A stretch of DNA of 64,000 nucleotides, from contig CM065328.1 of assembly GCA_033032175.1 (NCBI GenBank), positions 11,904,690 to 11,968,689 on the forward strand, read 5' to 3'. Source of the DNA: Saturnia japonica (Eukaryota; Arthropoda; Insecta; Lepidoptera; Saturniidae). Shown here piece after piece: positions 31,180-41,784 of the stretch (the stretch's first letter is position 1; each line of letters starts with the position of its first letter). The translations under genes were made by a program, and so were the position numbers. Under the pieces are notes generated by a model that saw only the letters and a program-made list of their open reading frames with translations, did not search any database and was not told the DNA's origin.

Positions 31180-32454
31180 ATGCAACGCAACAATGAATCA
31201 ACAATTCAATTAGTATCAAAAGAACTTTTAAGTTTAATTCCCAAGTACGATGGTGATCAAAATACTTTAAATTTATTTATTAAAAAAAGTGAATATATAA
31301 TCAGAAATTTTAGCGGATCAAACAATGTTGTTCAAACTACATATGTGTTTCATGCTATAACTAGTAGATTATGTGGTAAAGCCGCTGCTCTACTAAGTGA
31401 AAGAGAAGACATAACAACTTGGGAACAATTAAGAGCTGTTTTGATTCAACATTTTGGTGATCCTAGATCGGAAGAGTGTGTGGCAATTGAGTTGGAAAAT
31501 TTAAAAATTAAAGTTGGTGAAACATATACGCAATTTTGTAACAGGATACAACAAACACGCTGCACCCTCTTCTCCAAGGTCAATTTATTAACTGATGAAG
31601 GCCTCAAAGCCGCTAAAATGATTATCTATAATAATATGTGCTTGAATGTATTTTTATATAATTTACCAGAGGATTTAATTCGAATTGTGCGACTTAAAGG
31701 TTGTACCGTTTTAGAAAACGCACTAAGTGTTGTCATGGAGGAGGTCAATTTTCAATATCAGTACAATTCTAAAAATAAAAATAAATCTAATATTAAACCA
31801 GTTCAACAATTTTTCACGCCTACTTTAACAAATAATTTTAATAATAATTTCAAACCTCAACCTGCATTTGTGCCAAATACATTTAATTCCGGACAACAAA
31901 ATTTTAAATTCGGAATTCCATACCAAACACAAAATAATTTTAAACCGTATAATAATAATTTTAAATTCGGTATTCCAAATCAAAATGTACAATTCAGACC
32001 TAACCTAAACCAACAAGGATATAAACCAAATTTTGGAAATAATAATTTTAAATTCGGTATTCCTAATCAACAAGGGTTCAAACCACAATTTAACAATACA
32101 CAAAACCGACCTAATTTCAACATGCCAAATCAACAATTTAAATTTGGTATACCACCACAAAATCAACCTCAACGTAATCCACCTCAATTTCAGGCAAGCG
32201 ATGTGTCAATGCGCACAGCTCGTCCTATTAGACAAAATATGATAGAGTCTTTAGAAATGAACGACCCTGAAATTGAATACCAAGACTATCAACCTGATTA
32301 TACAGAATATGAAAATCATTATTTCATTGACGATAATCAACAAACTGCTTATGACGATTATCATGAAAACATAGAACCTGTTGAAACTGAAGAAGCTGAA
32401 AATGAATGCGTAAATTTTCCTATAAAAGCCTCCAAGAGCGACCCCCAGAAATAG
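31180..32454 (+). CDS. gag: Gag polyprotein of the errantivirus-type element
   Basis: 424 codons from an ATG. The N-terminal ~200 residues look like an insect gypsy-type capsid region (for example LIPKYDGDQNTLNLFIKKSE and WEQLRAVLIQHFGDPRSEE), forming the particle around the element RNA. Residues about 205-340 are Asn/Gln-rich with four FKFGIP motifs (roughly residues 242, 263, 291 and 321). The C-terminus is acidic. There is no CCHC zinc knuckle, as in the 17.6/297/TED group as I recall it. The end overlaps pol by 49 bp with a -1 slippery heptamer inside the overlap. The frame is intact. Small open frames over it on the other strand are shadows. Confidence 0.93.
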   Translation: MQRNNESTIQLVSKELLSLIPKYDGDQNTLNLFIKKSEYIIRNFSGSNNVVQTTYVFHAITSRLCGKAAALLSEREDITTWEQLRAVLIQHFGDPRSEECVAIELENLKIKVGETYTQFCNRIQQTRCTLFSKVNLLTDEGLKAAKMIIYNNMCLNVFLYNLPEDLIRIVRLKGCTVLENALSVVMEEVNFQYQYNSKNKNKSNIKPVQQFFTPTLTNNFNNNFKPQPAFVPNTFNSGQQNFKFGIPYQTQNNFKPYNNNFKFGIPNQNVQFRPNLNQQGYKPNFGNNNFKFGIPNQQGFKPQFNNTQNRPNFNMPNQQFKFGIPPQNQPQRNPPQFQASDVSMRTARPIRQNMIESLEMNDPEIEYQDYQPDYTEYENHYFIDDNQQTAYDDYHENIEPVETEEAENECVNFPIKASKSDPQK

Positions 32455-35400
32455 TACACTTAAATTATGACGGCATAAATAAACTACCGCATATTTATAT
32501 TCCTGAAATTGATGCTCGTTTAATGATTGATACCGGAAGTACCAGAAGTTTTATTAGTCCCGCTAAAGCTGATGAATATTTTTCAGATTATAAATATATT
32601 GATCCTTTTGAAGTTATTAGTACACATGGACGTAGCCTACATGACGAAGTTATAGATATACCTTTATTGGAAAGTTTTAAAAGTCCGATGAATCATAAAT
32701 TTTATATATATAATGTAGATGGAAGATATGACGGATTAATAGGTTCTAACTTATTAAAAATATTGAACGCGACTATAGACATGAAAAATTTAATTTTACG
32801 GACACAAAATACAGAAATTCCAATAATTTATAGTCCCCCGTGGGAAATAACGCTAGAACCACGCACTGAAACCCGTGTTAAGGTGCCTACAAATTTAATT
32901 AATGGTGAAGCAATAATTAATTTTAAAAATTTTGGAAATGAAGTACGTATGCCTAGCGCTATAGTTACTTGCAAAGATTCATTTGCAACAACAGTCATGC
33001 AGAATGCTTCGCAAGATAGTGTGACTTTAACTTTTAACGAACCATTGAATATAACCAGCCTTAATAATAATACTTGCAAAATAAATTTATCAACCGGGCA
33101 ACAATTAAATGATTTTGAGATTGATGAATTACTTACACAAAATTTATCGAAACTCCGATTAGATCATGCTAATCAAGAAGAACGAGAAGCAATAGAAAAA
33201 CTTTGTTTTGAATACAGGGATATATTCTATTGTGATAAACTGCCTCTTACATTTTCTAATCAAGTAAAACATCGAATCCGGACTAAAAATGAAGATCCAA
33301 TTTTCATACGGCAATACCGACTTCCACCATCGCAAAACGATGAAATACAGAAACAAGTTGAAAAATTACTAAAAGATAATGTTATACAAGAATCGTTTTC
33401 ACCATGGAGTGCACCCGTACACCTAGTTCCAAAAAAGATGGACGCCTCCGGTGAACAGAAATTTAGAATGGTTGTAGACTATCGACGTATAAATGATATT
33501 ACTACTGATGATAAGTATCCTTTACCAAATATTAATGATTTATTCGACAAGTTAGGGAAATCTACTTACTTCAGTACATTGGATTTAGCAAGTGGGTACC
33601 ACCAAATTGAAGTTGATGAACAAGATAGACCCAAAACTGCATTCACTACACCAATGGGACATTTTGAATTTACACGGATGCCATTTGGACTTAAAACAGC
33701 ACCTGCAACATTTCAACGCGCAATGGATAACGTGTTACGTGGGTTGCAAGGTATACATTGCTTAGTATATTTAGATGACATCATCATTTATTCTAGTAGT
33801 ATACAAGAACATGTAGAGAAGCTAAGAAAAGTGTTCGATCGTCTCAAACAAACCAATCTTAAAGTAACTCTCGATAAATGTGAGTTTTTTAAAAAAGATG
33901 TACTCTACTTAGGACACAAAATTACGAAGCATGGTTTACAACCAAATGATGATAAAATCAGGGCAGTACTTGCCTTCCCACTCCCCAGAACATCCACTGA
34001 AATTAAAAGTTTTCTTGGCCTGATAGGCTACTACCGAAAATTCATAAAGGATTTTTCAAAAATTACACAACCTCTTACATCGTGTTTGAAAAAGAAAAAT
34101 AAAATTGAAATTAATGAATCATATGTTCAAGCTTTTCAAAAATGTAAAGAGCTACTTGTGAATGCTCCTATATTACAGTTTCCTGATTTTTCTAAACCCT
34201 TCATTTTAACAACAGACGCGTCAAACTACGCTTTAGGCGCTGTCCTTTCACAAGGATCAGTTGGAAATGAAAAACCTATCGCATATGCAAGTCGTACTCT
34301 TAATGATGCAGAAACACGTTACAGTACAATAGAAAAGGAACTGTTAGCCATCGTTTGGGCAGTAAAACACTTCCGTCCTTACCTGTATGGACGCAAATTC
34401 ACAATATTTACTGACCACAGACCTTTAGCATGGTTAAATTCACTGAAAGAACCTAATAGTAAACTTACTAGATGGAAATTGAGACTAGCTGAGTTCGATT
34501 TTGACATAATATACAAGAACGGTAAACAAAATAGTAATGCTGATGCTCTATCACGAATTAAATTAAATATATTAAAGGACGATATGTCCTTACGAGTAAA
34601 CGTGAGTGACACTGAACGATCTGAGAGTCCAATACTAATTTCAGACTCATCAGAAACGTTAACTATTCCTTCAGATTCCGATAAGACTTTAACTCACCCA
34701 ATTCGTTCTCCTTCATCCAGTACTATTACTGCCTGTTCATTACCGGAAACCATACATTCTGCTGAAGATATTGATACGAATGGTATTCCCATTATTGAAG
34801 AAGCCATCGACACAAAACCTAATCAAATCCTTATTTTTACTTGGAACAGAAACCAATTATCAATAAAAGACTTATCACATGAAAAACAAAAAATTTTGGA
34901 AGTACATTTACCTGTAAACAACACTAACCTTGTTAAGAAATTTCTTTTAGAATATATAAAACCTAAAATTAAATATTTCTTTTACTTTGAGAGCGAAATT
35001 CACCGTAAACAATTTACAAATGCCGTGATAAAATTATTTAAAAAAGATACCGTCAAAATATATGAATGTACTAAAAGAGTTATATACTTAGGTGATGAAA
35101 AAGAGCAACGTGCCACTATACTTGCTTATCATCAAGGTAAAACAAGTCACCGTGGAATCAAAGAAACTCTTATGAAATTAAAGCGTAATTATTTTTGGAC
35201 AAATATGGATATAACAGTCGCTTCTGTAATCAATTCTTGTGAAACTTGTAAAACTCTAAAATATGATCGCAAACCTTTAAAACCAGAATTAATGTTAACG
35301 CAAACTCAAACAAAACCTTTTGCTGAAATATTTATAGATATATTCTCTATAGAAGGAAGCTACTTCCTTACCATAATAGATGCTTTCAGTAAACTAGGTC

Positions 35401-36170
35401 AGGCTTTTGAAATATCCAATCGCTCTACACCTGAAGTAGTTCGTGCCTTAATTAAATTTTTCTCATTTTATGGCGTACCAAATAAGATCAGTGCTGATTC
35501 TGGTACTGAATTCAACAATACACTTTTAAAAGAAACATTACAATTTTATAAAATAGAATTACACATAAGCACTCCACATAATCCTAATTCTATGGGTTTA
35601 ATTGAAAGATTCCATTCAACTATTTTAGAAATATATCGTATCGCTAAATATGAACATAAAATAACTGACGCGGCTAACGTTATGACTTATGCAATTATGT
35701 CATACAATCAAACCATTCACTCAACGACTGGTCTTACACCATTTGAAGTAGTTTTTGGACACACTGATTCTAATAGTACTTTTGAAGTAAACTTTAACAA
35801 ACAATATACGCAACAATTAGTAAACGATCATATGAAACGAACGAAATATCTTTATAAATATTTAACAGACAAAGTAATTGAAAATAAAGAAAAGATTAAA
35901 ACAAAACGTGGTGGTGAAACATCATTTGATATTCAAGAAGAGGACACTATATTTGTAAAAGGTGTTAATACAAGGCGAAGTAAAGATAAACCGCGTTATC
36001 AAAAAGCACAAGTATATGGTAAAATTGACAGAAATATCTGTCCTGTAAAAATGAAAACTCGAAAAACAAACGTGCCTATTAAGGATATAAAACGACCTTC
36101 GCAGGTACCTCCTCGGGCTCCTGGCTCTGATCATCAGGATTCACGCCCTTCAACTTCACAGAATCGATAA
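32406..36170 (+). CDS. pol: Pol polyprotein: protease, reverse transcriptase, RNase H, integrase
   Basis: 1254 codons; the first ATG (32406) is formal because translation should enter from gag by frameshift at 32412. Domains in order: aspartic protease with DTGS at residues 42-45 and DGLIGSNLL later; reverse transcriptase with STLDLASGYHQIE (motif A) and YLDDIIIYS (YLDD at 455-458); RNase H starting at TDASNYALGAVLSQ (Asp 604); integrase with an HHCC zinc module starting at His 909 and ending CETCK; and a DD35E core at Asp 978 (FIDIFSIEG), Asp 1031 (SADSGTEF) and Glu 1067 (GLIERFHS). A short basic C-terminal tail follows. Every catalytic residue I can check is present and no stop interrupts the frame. 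The order RT-RNase H-integrase marks the Gypsy/Metaviridae group. Confidence 0.96.
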   Translation: MRKFSYKSLQERPPEIVHLNYDGINKLPHIYIPEIDARLMIDTGSTRSFISPAKADEYFSDYKYIDPFEVISTHGRSLHDEVIDIPLLESFKSPMNHKFYIYNVDGRYDGLIGSNLLKILNATIDMKNLILRTQNTEIPIIYSPPWEITLEPRTETRVKVPTNLINGEAIINFKNFGNEVRMPSAIVTCKDSFATTVMQNASQDSVTLTFNEPLNITSLNNNTCKINLSTGQQLNDFEIDELLTQNLSKLRLDHANQEEREAIEKLCFEYRDIFYCDKLPLTFSNQVKHRIRTKNEDPIFIRQYRLPPSQNDEIQKQVEKLLKDNVIQESFSPWSAPVHLVPKKMDASGEQKFRMVVDYRRINDITTDDKYPLPNINDLFDKLGKSTYFSTLDLASGYHQIEVDEQDRPKTAFTTPMGHFEFTRMPFGLKTAPATFQRAMDNVLRGLQGIHCLVYLDDIIIYSSSIQEHVEKLRKVFDRLKQTNLKVTLDKCEFFKKDVLYLGHKITKHGLQPNDDKIRAVLAFPLPRTSTEIKSFLGLIGYYRKFIKDFSKITQPLTSCLKKKNKIEINESYVQAFQKCKELLVNAPILQFPDFSKPFILTTDASNYALGAVLSQGSVGNEKPIAYASRTLNDAETRYSTIEKELLAIVWAVKHFRPYLYGRKFTIFTDHRPLAWLNSLKEPNSKLTRWKLRLAEFDFDIIYKNGKQNSNADALSRIKLNILKDDMSLRVNVSDTERSESPILISDSSETLTIPSDSDKTLTHPIRSPSSSTITACSLPETIHSAEDIDTNGIPIIEEAIDTKPNQILIFTWNRNQLSIKDLSHEKQKILEVHLPVNNTNLVKKFLLEYIKPKIKYFFYFESEIHRKQFTNAVIKLFKKDTVKIYECTKRVIYLGDEKEQRATILAYHQGKTSHRGIKETLMKLKRNYFWTNMDITVASVINSCETCKTLKYDRKPLKPELMLTQTQTKPFAEIFIDIFSIEGSYFLTIIDAFSKLGQAFEISNRSTPEVVRALIKFFSFYGVPNKISADSGTEFNNTLLKETLQFYKIELHISTPHNPNSMGLIERFHSTILEIYRIAKYEHKITDAANVMTYAIMSYNQTIHSTTGLTPFEVVFGHTDSNSTFEVNFNKQYTQQLVNDHMKRTKYLYKYLTDKVIENKEKIKTKRGGETSFDIQEEDTIFVKGVNTRRSKDKPRYQKAQVYGKIDRNICPVKMKTRKTNVPIKDIKRPSQVPPRAPGSDHQDSRPSTSQNR
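32412..32418 (+). promoter_or_regulatory. -1 ribosomal frameshift heptamer between gag and pol
   Basis: A AAT TTT in the gag frame fits X XXY YYZ, and slipping back one base enters the pol frame. Pol lies exactly in the -1 frame relative to gag. I did not identify a convincing downstream pseudoknot by eye. Confidence 0.75.
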
Positions 36171-36189
36171 AAATCCCGGTATAGTCCTT

Positions 36190-37671
36190 GTGAAACAAGG
36201 TCAAGCTAGTGTAAGTTATGATAAGTGGACAATAATTAAGATTTTAGATTTAAGTCTGATACGTGAGGATTTAGAATTCAATATAAAAAGATATACTAAA
36301 TTTAATCAATATTTAAAAACACATTTTGATAATGAAACATCTAATGTTCAACTTTTTAATGTAAAGCTTCAAACGAATTATGTAATGAATATTAGTATTC
36401 AAAAATTAGAACAGTTATCTCCATCAACTAGAATTAAACGTGGACTTCTCAATCCTCTTGGATCTATTATTAAGCTTATAACTGGTAACTTAGATCATAA
36501 TGATGCTTTAAGATATGAAAATATGATTGATTCTCTAACGACACGCCAAAATACACTCATTAAAAAGGTAACCTTAATATCAGATATTTCTGAATCAATG
36601 ATAAAGATAACAAATTTCACGAAGGACAATTTCATTCGAATAGATAAAGAGATACGAGAAATAAAAAAATTAATAAATCAAACTAATATTGATATAACTA
36701 CCCATAATTTTATTAATGTTTATAATTTATTTTTCCATAATTTTCAACTACTCTACATTCGGTTGAATGAAATTGAAACTTCTCTGGCATTCAGTAAATT
36801 AAAAATATTACACCAATCTCTTATAAACTCAAATGAATTATTAGAATTGTTAAAAAAGATAGAGAAATTCTACAAACTTGTGTATCCAGTAAGTTATGAC
36901 AATTTAGTTAAAATAGAGCAATGTATAGAGCTTAAAGCTTATACAAAAGGAAGTCAAATAACATTCATTTTAGATATACCAATAATTAGAGATGAAATTT
37001 ATACATACTACAGAGCAATTCCAATACCTATGACCAATCCTTCTAATCATACCACCATCATTATTCCTAAATTTCCTTACCTATTAGTAAAAGGGTCTAA
37101 ATTTGTCTCGCTCACTTTACCTTGTAATGAACTTCACGACGAAATGTTCCTGTGTCACGAGGATGATTCTCGAACAACTTCAGAAGACACTTGCATAACA
37201 GCATTAATTCAATTTTCTTCGAATACGAGTTCTTGTCATCCAGTACCAGTTGAAATCAAGACCATTAAGATACAACCAATTGGAAAAGAGAGATGGATTC
37301 TTCATAGTAACGCTGAGAATATATTATCAAAAATTTGTAACGACGAAATAACGAAAGAAAATATAGAAGGGACATACTTCCTCGTCCTAGATGACCATTG
37401 CGATGTTAAAATTGGTGAAATTACGCTAAAAGCTCACCATATTACTACGAGTAATTTGAAGATGTCAAAATTACCGATTATTAATCTTCCCGAAATAACA
37501 ATTACTGAGCAACAATTGCAACGTGAACCCATCAATTTGGATAACAGTGAATTAATAAATCTTCAACATTTAAATAATCTTTTAAAAATCAGTGAAAGTG
37601 AACTAAAAACATCAAGTGAAAGAATTATTAATGTAAAATTGTTAGTGCCGGAACTTTATTGTTATATGTGA
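36190..37671 (+). CDS. env: Env-like glycoprotein of the errantivirus-type element, truncated before the membrane anchor
   Basis: 493 codons from a GTG; the same frame is open upstream into the end of pol, as expected if env is expressed from a spliced RNA, so the true start is unknown. No clear signal peptide is visible at the formal N-terminus. A furin-type site RIKR (residues 81-84) is followed by GLLNPLGSIIK and ITGNLD, the conserved fusion-peptide area of insect errantivirus/baculovirus F-type envelope proteins. The rest has coiled-coil-like leucine spacing and cysteines. The frame stops at TGA 37669. Directly after, in the -1 frame, come about 15 hydrophobic codons and a short polar tail running to the polypurine tract. 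The anchor therefore appears disconnected by a one-base change, and this copy's product would not be membrane-anchored. Confidence 0.85.
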   Translation: MKQGQASVSYDKWTIIKILDLSLIREDLEFNIKRYTKFNQYLKTHFDNETSNVQLFNVKLQTNYVMNISIQKLEQLSPSTRIKRGLLNPLGSIIKLITGNLDHNDALRYENMIDSLTTRQNTLIKKVTLISDISESMIKITNFTKDNFIRIDKEIREIKKLINQTNIDITTHNFINVYNLFFHNFQLLYIRLNEIETSLAFSKLKILHQSLINSNELLELLKKIEKFYKLVYPVSYDNLVKIEQCIELKAYTKGSQITFILDIPIIRDEIYTYYRAIPIPMTNPSNHTTIIIPKFPYLLVKGSKFVSLTLPCNELHDEMFLCHEDDSRTTSEDTCITALIQFSSNTSSCHPVPVEIKTIKIQPIGKERWILHSNAENILSKICNDEITKENIEGTYFLVLDDHCDVKIGEITLKAHHITTSNLKMSKLPIINLPEITITEQQLQREPINLDNSELINLQHLNNLLKISESELKTSSERIINVKLLVPELYCYM

Positions 37672-37781
37672 TTATATTTCTATTAATTCTTGTATTCTTA
37701 GTATATAAGCTCAGTTTTTGTAAAAATTATTGCTATCGAAATAATCATAGTGATAATCATCCCTCTGATAATTTCGAACTT

Positions 37782-37792
37782 GAGGGGGGAGG
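37782..37792 (+). promoter_or_regulatory. Polypurine tract
   Basis: GAGGGGGGAGG directly precedes the 3' LTR; plus-strand DNA synthesis starts here in this class of element. Confidence 0.9.
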
Positions 37793-38099
37793 AGTTATGC
37801 AGTCTGTACCCTCTCTTATTACGTCTTGTTAATTGGTACATACGTTAGAAATGCTGATGTTACGTTTTTAACCCATATTATGTCTGCAAACTACTGATAG
37901 ACACCTGGTGTTTTGACTGAATGTATTGCGACATATTTCTCATTATTTCATAGTAAACAGCCCCACTTTGTGTTTATAGAATAAGAGTTTATAAAAGAGA
38001 CATTTGTAACAAATAAAAGCATTCTTAATAAAGCTTCTTGAGAATCAGTCTTGTCTTAGACTTTTTAAAAACCCTCGGCAGTGCTCCCGAAATTTAACT
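37793..38099 (+). repeat. 3' LTR of the errantivirus-type element
   Basis: 307 bp, no difference from 30239-30545 seen on reading. AATAAA signals at 38012 and 38027 would serve RNA 3' end formation. The AGAT duplication follows at 38100-38103. Confidence 0.95.
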
Positions 38100-38103
38100 A
38101 GAT

Positions 38104-38700
38104 ATATTTCTGATTGTTTTGATCCATATTAATGTTAAACTCAATCGTTCTGTATTAACTTAGTAGATGAGTTAATGTTATATATGCATTTTTATTGTTC
38201 TTTTTTGTTATGAAAAATAATTTTTAACTTCACTTATTAAAACCACTCAATTGACCGATAGATAAATTGATATAATCATTTGTTAAAACTTTTTACTTTA
38301 TAAATTATATTAGTATTATATATTAAGTTTAGCATTATTATTATTTTTTACTTTTTTACATAACATATTGTTTTGAACTTATTTATATACATATATTATT
38401 ATTGTTTATATACATATTATATTCTCATTTCTATATTAAAAGTTGTAAAAAAAATTTTTAGCTCTCTTAGATTGTAGTAATAATTTTGTTGTTTTTTTTT
38501 TTGCTTTATTTGTACCTTTTTTTGCATTGTAAACTTCATTTTTTATTTTTATATTTTGCGCAAGTTTTTCGTCATTCTCTATCAGTTCTCTCTGGGGTTG
38601 AGGGGAAACTTAGTTTTGTTTTTATTTATTTCCATATAAACTATATCATATTATTTTAAGGATAACAATTGTAATAACTAACTGGTTACTGTTTCTTTTT
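38104..38700 (+). other. T-rich spacer of the CR1-like LINE (between ORF1 and ORF2)
   Basis: Very AT-rich, without open frames. A short G-rich patch 'TCTGGGGTTGAGGGGAAAC' lies at 38590-38610. It continues the sequence interrupted at 30238. Confidence 0.6.
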
Positions 38701-41616
38701 ATGATGATGTCTTCTTCTGGTGAATCGTTTATTACTGCTGAGAGTGATAGCTCGTATGAGAGCGTAAATAATAATTTCACAACCCTTAAAAAAACTTTGG
38801 AAAATGATTTTGTTGCTTGCCCCAAAAATTTCAATGTATGTCATATAAACGCACAGAGTATACCATGTCATTACGATGATATCTTGGACACTTTTGATTC
38901 TTCACTGATACACGCTGTACTGGTCTCTGAGTCATGGCTCAAGCCGTCGCTTCCATCTTCTTTATATTCTATTCCAGACTATATACTTGTCAGAAACGAC
39001 CGCACTGGTAAGGGAGGTGGTGGCGTTGCAATCTACTTGAAAAGAATTTATCCCTTTAAAATTACTTTGAGTTCCACTTCTAGCTACAACGCTTCGTATG
39101 AATTTCTCTTTCTTGAAATTGACTTAGGTCTTAAGTTTGCTATTGGTGTAGTGTACTGTCCTCCAGCAGTTAACTACTTCTCCGAACTGGAACTGCATTT
39201 TGAGAATCTTATGGCAAATTATAATCGTATATTCATTATGGGTGATTTCAACACGTGCCTGCTTCGTATTGATTCCAGATGCCTCAAATTACGATCGATT
39301 CTCGAATCTGCTAGTTTTAGTATTTTAGATTTAGCACCCACGCACCACTCTAGTAACTCTGATTCTCTCTTAGATTTGATGATAACTTCGGACACCAATC
39401 TCTTATTTAGTTATGGGCAATATTTGGCGCCAGCCTTCTCGCACCATGATTTGATATTTGCCTCCCTTAAAATTAAAACACCTAAACCTAAACCTATAAT
39501 TCTCTCTCAAAGAAATTTTGGCCGTATGAATACCGATAAGCTCCTTAGTGACGCTGCTAAGATTGATTGGGCAGCGGTAGAATCTCTGTCTACAGTAGAT
39601 GAGAAGCTACATTTCCTGAACACTACTGTTGTTGATCTTTTTGACCGTCATGCCCCAGTTCGTCCCATAAAAATCAAGCATCGTCCTGCTCCTTGGTTTT
39701 CAGATCCAATACGTAGGGCAATGTCAAAGCGTGATCGTGCATTTCGTAAGTTCAAATGTCACAGGTCTGATGAAAATTGGGTGCTGTACAAGGCCTTAAG
39801 GAACAGATGTAATCTTCTGTGCCGGAACGCCAAACGTCGCTATATTTATAAGCAACTTGAAGTATCCACACCTGCTTGCTTATGGAAATTTTTAAAGTCG
39901 TTCGGACTATCCAAACCCTTGAATAGGGACGATAAAATTCCTATTGACTTGAACTTGTTAAATAAACATTTTGCAAGTGCTACTAAGCTCACACTGAATG
40001 TTAAAAATCTTACTCTTAAATTTCTTGCTTGTTTACCCCGTCCTCAGATTGAGTAGTTTAAGTTTTCCCCTACTAGTGAAGATGAAATTACAAAAATATT
40101 CCTAACTCTCAATTACAAAGCTGTGGGTTGTGATAATATTGGTCGTGTCATGCTACAATATATTTATAAGCTTATTCTCCCATGTGTGACTTCTATCATA
40201 AACTTTTCTTTAACCACGGGGATTTATCGAGCTTCTTGGAAGAATGCTTATATTGTTCCGCTTTCTAAAGTTACCAATTCCACAGCTCCTAATCATTTTC
40301 GACCTATCTCTATTCTTCCCTTCCTTTCCAAAATTTTGGAATCTATTGTCAATAAACAAGTTACTTCTTTCCTCACTGACCACGATCTATTAAATCAATT
40401 TCAGTCTGGCTTTCGAACCGCCCACAGTACTACTACTGCTCTGCTTAAGATCACGGAAGATGTTAGATCTAATATGGAAAAAGGTATGGTCACAGTATTA
40501 GTCCTTATTGATTTTAGCAATGCATTTAATGCAGTTGACCACGATCTTCTGATTGCCGCTCTTTCTTGTCTTCAGTTTTCACCCTTAGCACTGGAATGGT
40601 TTTCTTCTATGATGATGAATGATGATATGATGGCGAATCAGATTAGTGTGCTCTAGAAGCTGGTGTTCCCCAAGGCGGCATTCTTTCTCCGTTACTTTTT
40701 TCTATTTTTATAAACTTACTTACGCCTATTTTACAATCCCACTACCATCTCTATGCTGATGACCTGCAATTGTATCTGCATTGCGAAATAAAGAATCTTC
40801 CTTCTATAATCAATAATTTAAACAAGGACCTCTCAAGTTTACTTTCCTGGTCTGAATCTTACGGGATTTATGTTAATCCAACTAAGTGTCAATCCATTAT
40901 AATTAGTAGCTCAAAACAGCTTCCTAAAATACCCCTTTAATTCATTGACTCCTCTTCAATACAATAAATGTACCATTCCTTACTCAACTACAGTGAAAAA
41001 TCTTGGTATCATCTTCGATACTAAATTATGCTGGGCAGACCAAGTCAAGGAAGTTAGTAGAAGATTTTATGCTTCTCTTCATTCTCTCATGCGTTAGAAA
41101 AACTTTCTTCCTGTTAATACTAAGATTTCCCTAGTGAATACTCTTCTTCTACCACTTCTGGATTATGCAGACGTTGCTTACTTGGACCTCTCAGAAGATC
41201 TCTTAAATAAATTTGATCGCCTACTCAATAACTGTATCCGTTTCATCTTCCGTCTTCGGAAGTTTGATCATTTTTCTGAATACCGAGCCAGGTTGAAATG
41301 GCTACCTATTCGGCAACGTAGGAATATAAGAATACTTTGTCTTCTTTTCTCCGTACTTAATAATCCCAAATCCCCTAAATATTTAAAAACACTTTTTCAA
41401 TCTCTCGTGGATACGCATAATAGACAGCTAAGGTCTTCTGATTCTTTAATTCTCAGTATACCAAGTCATCATACTAATTTCCGTGACCAATCCTTCGCTG
41501 TTACAGCAGCACGACTGTGGAATTCGCTTCCTATCAATATCCAACTGGCCAACTCTCGAAATTCCTTCAAGTATTCGCTACGTATGTTTTACTTGGAGCA
41601 ATTGAATACTTCTTAA
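38701..41616 (+). pseudogene. CR1/Daphne-like LINE ORF2 (endonuclease + reverse transcriptase), broken
   Basis: From ATG 38701, the AP-type endonuclease shows HINAQSI, VSESWLKPS, RNDRTGKGGGG, FIMGDFNT and AFSHHDL, the usual order of catalytic motifs. A TAG at 40054 interrupts the same frame before SPTSEDEI. Reverse transcriptase continues with HFRPISILPFLSKILE, QSGFRTAHSTTTAL and VLIDFSNAFNAVDHDLL (motif A) until a frame break near 40630. In the next frame come AGVPQGGILSPLLF and YADDLQLY (about 40740-40770). Another frame change precedes the last part (41134-41616) with LDYADVAYLDLS, RLKWLPIRQRRN and AARLWNSLPINI. A full ORF2 would be about 970 codons. The protein nicks target DNA and copies LINE RNA in intact relatives; this copy is dead. 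Confidence 0.85.
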
Positions 41617-41784
41617 TATTATATAATCTTAATAATCGTTATAATCTTTTTTTTTACTTAACATTATGCACACCTTGCATTTACCTTTCCCTTGCTCCCT
41701 TGGAAGACTGGCAGAGAATGCTTGTTAGCATTAAGTCCTCCATTTGTACTTTTTTTTTTGTGCAATAAAGAATATACTATGTTC

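Larger units (their letters stand above)
30239..38099 (+). mobile_element. Gypsy/errantivirus-type endogenous retrovirus, apparently recent insertion
   Basis: A 7861-bp element with 307-bp LTRs, primer site, gag, pol and env in the canonical order. The host tetranucleotide AGAT is duplicated at 30235-30238 and 38100-38103. The LTRs begin AGTTA and end TAACT. I compared them by eye along their length and found no difference, so the insertion is young. Gag and pol are uninterrupted. Env is open but ends just before the membrane anchor. Lepidopteran TED and Drosophila 17.6/297 are the type of relatives I would expect from the tRNA-Ser-like primer site and FKFGIP-bearing Gag; that placement is inference. 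Confidence 0.95.
29127..41784 (+). mobile_element. CR1/Daphne-like LINE inserted in the Jockey LINE and split by the LTR element
   Basis: The proximal part (29127-30238) holds ORF1. The distal part (38100-41784) holds a T-rich spacer, ORF2 and the 3' end 'TTTTGTGCAATAAAGAATAT'. The flanks are AATTTG (29121-29126) and AATTTTG (41785-41791), an approximate target duplication. The family identity rests on the ORF2 motifs and on other copies of the same 3' end in the window (14375-14875, 12984-13090). With the LTR element removed it is about 4.8 kb. One nonsense change and at least three frame breaks make it inactive. The exact 5' boundary could be off by about 15 bp. Confidence 0.88.

Noticed and set aside
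41664..41784. C-terminal end of the 430-codon minus-strand reverse-transcriptase frame
   Set aside because: These codons come from the antisense of the inserted CR1-like LINE's 3' UTR, not from the Jockey protein.
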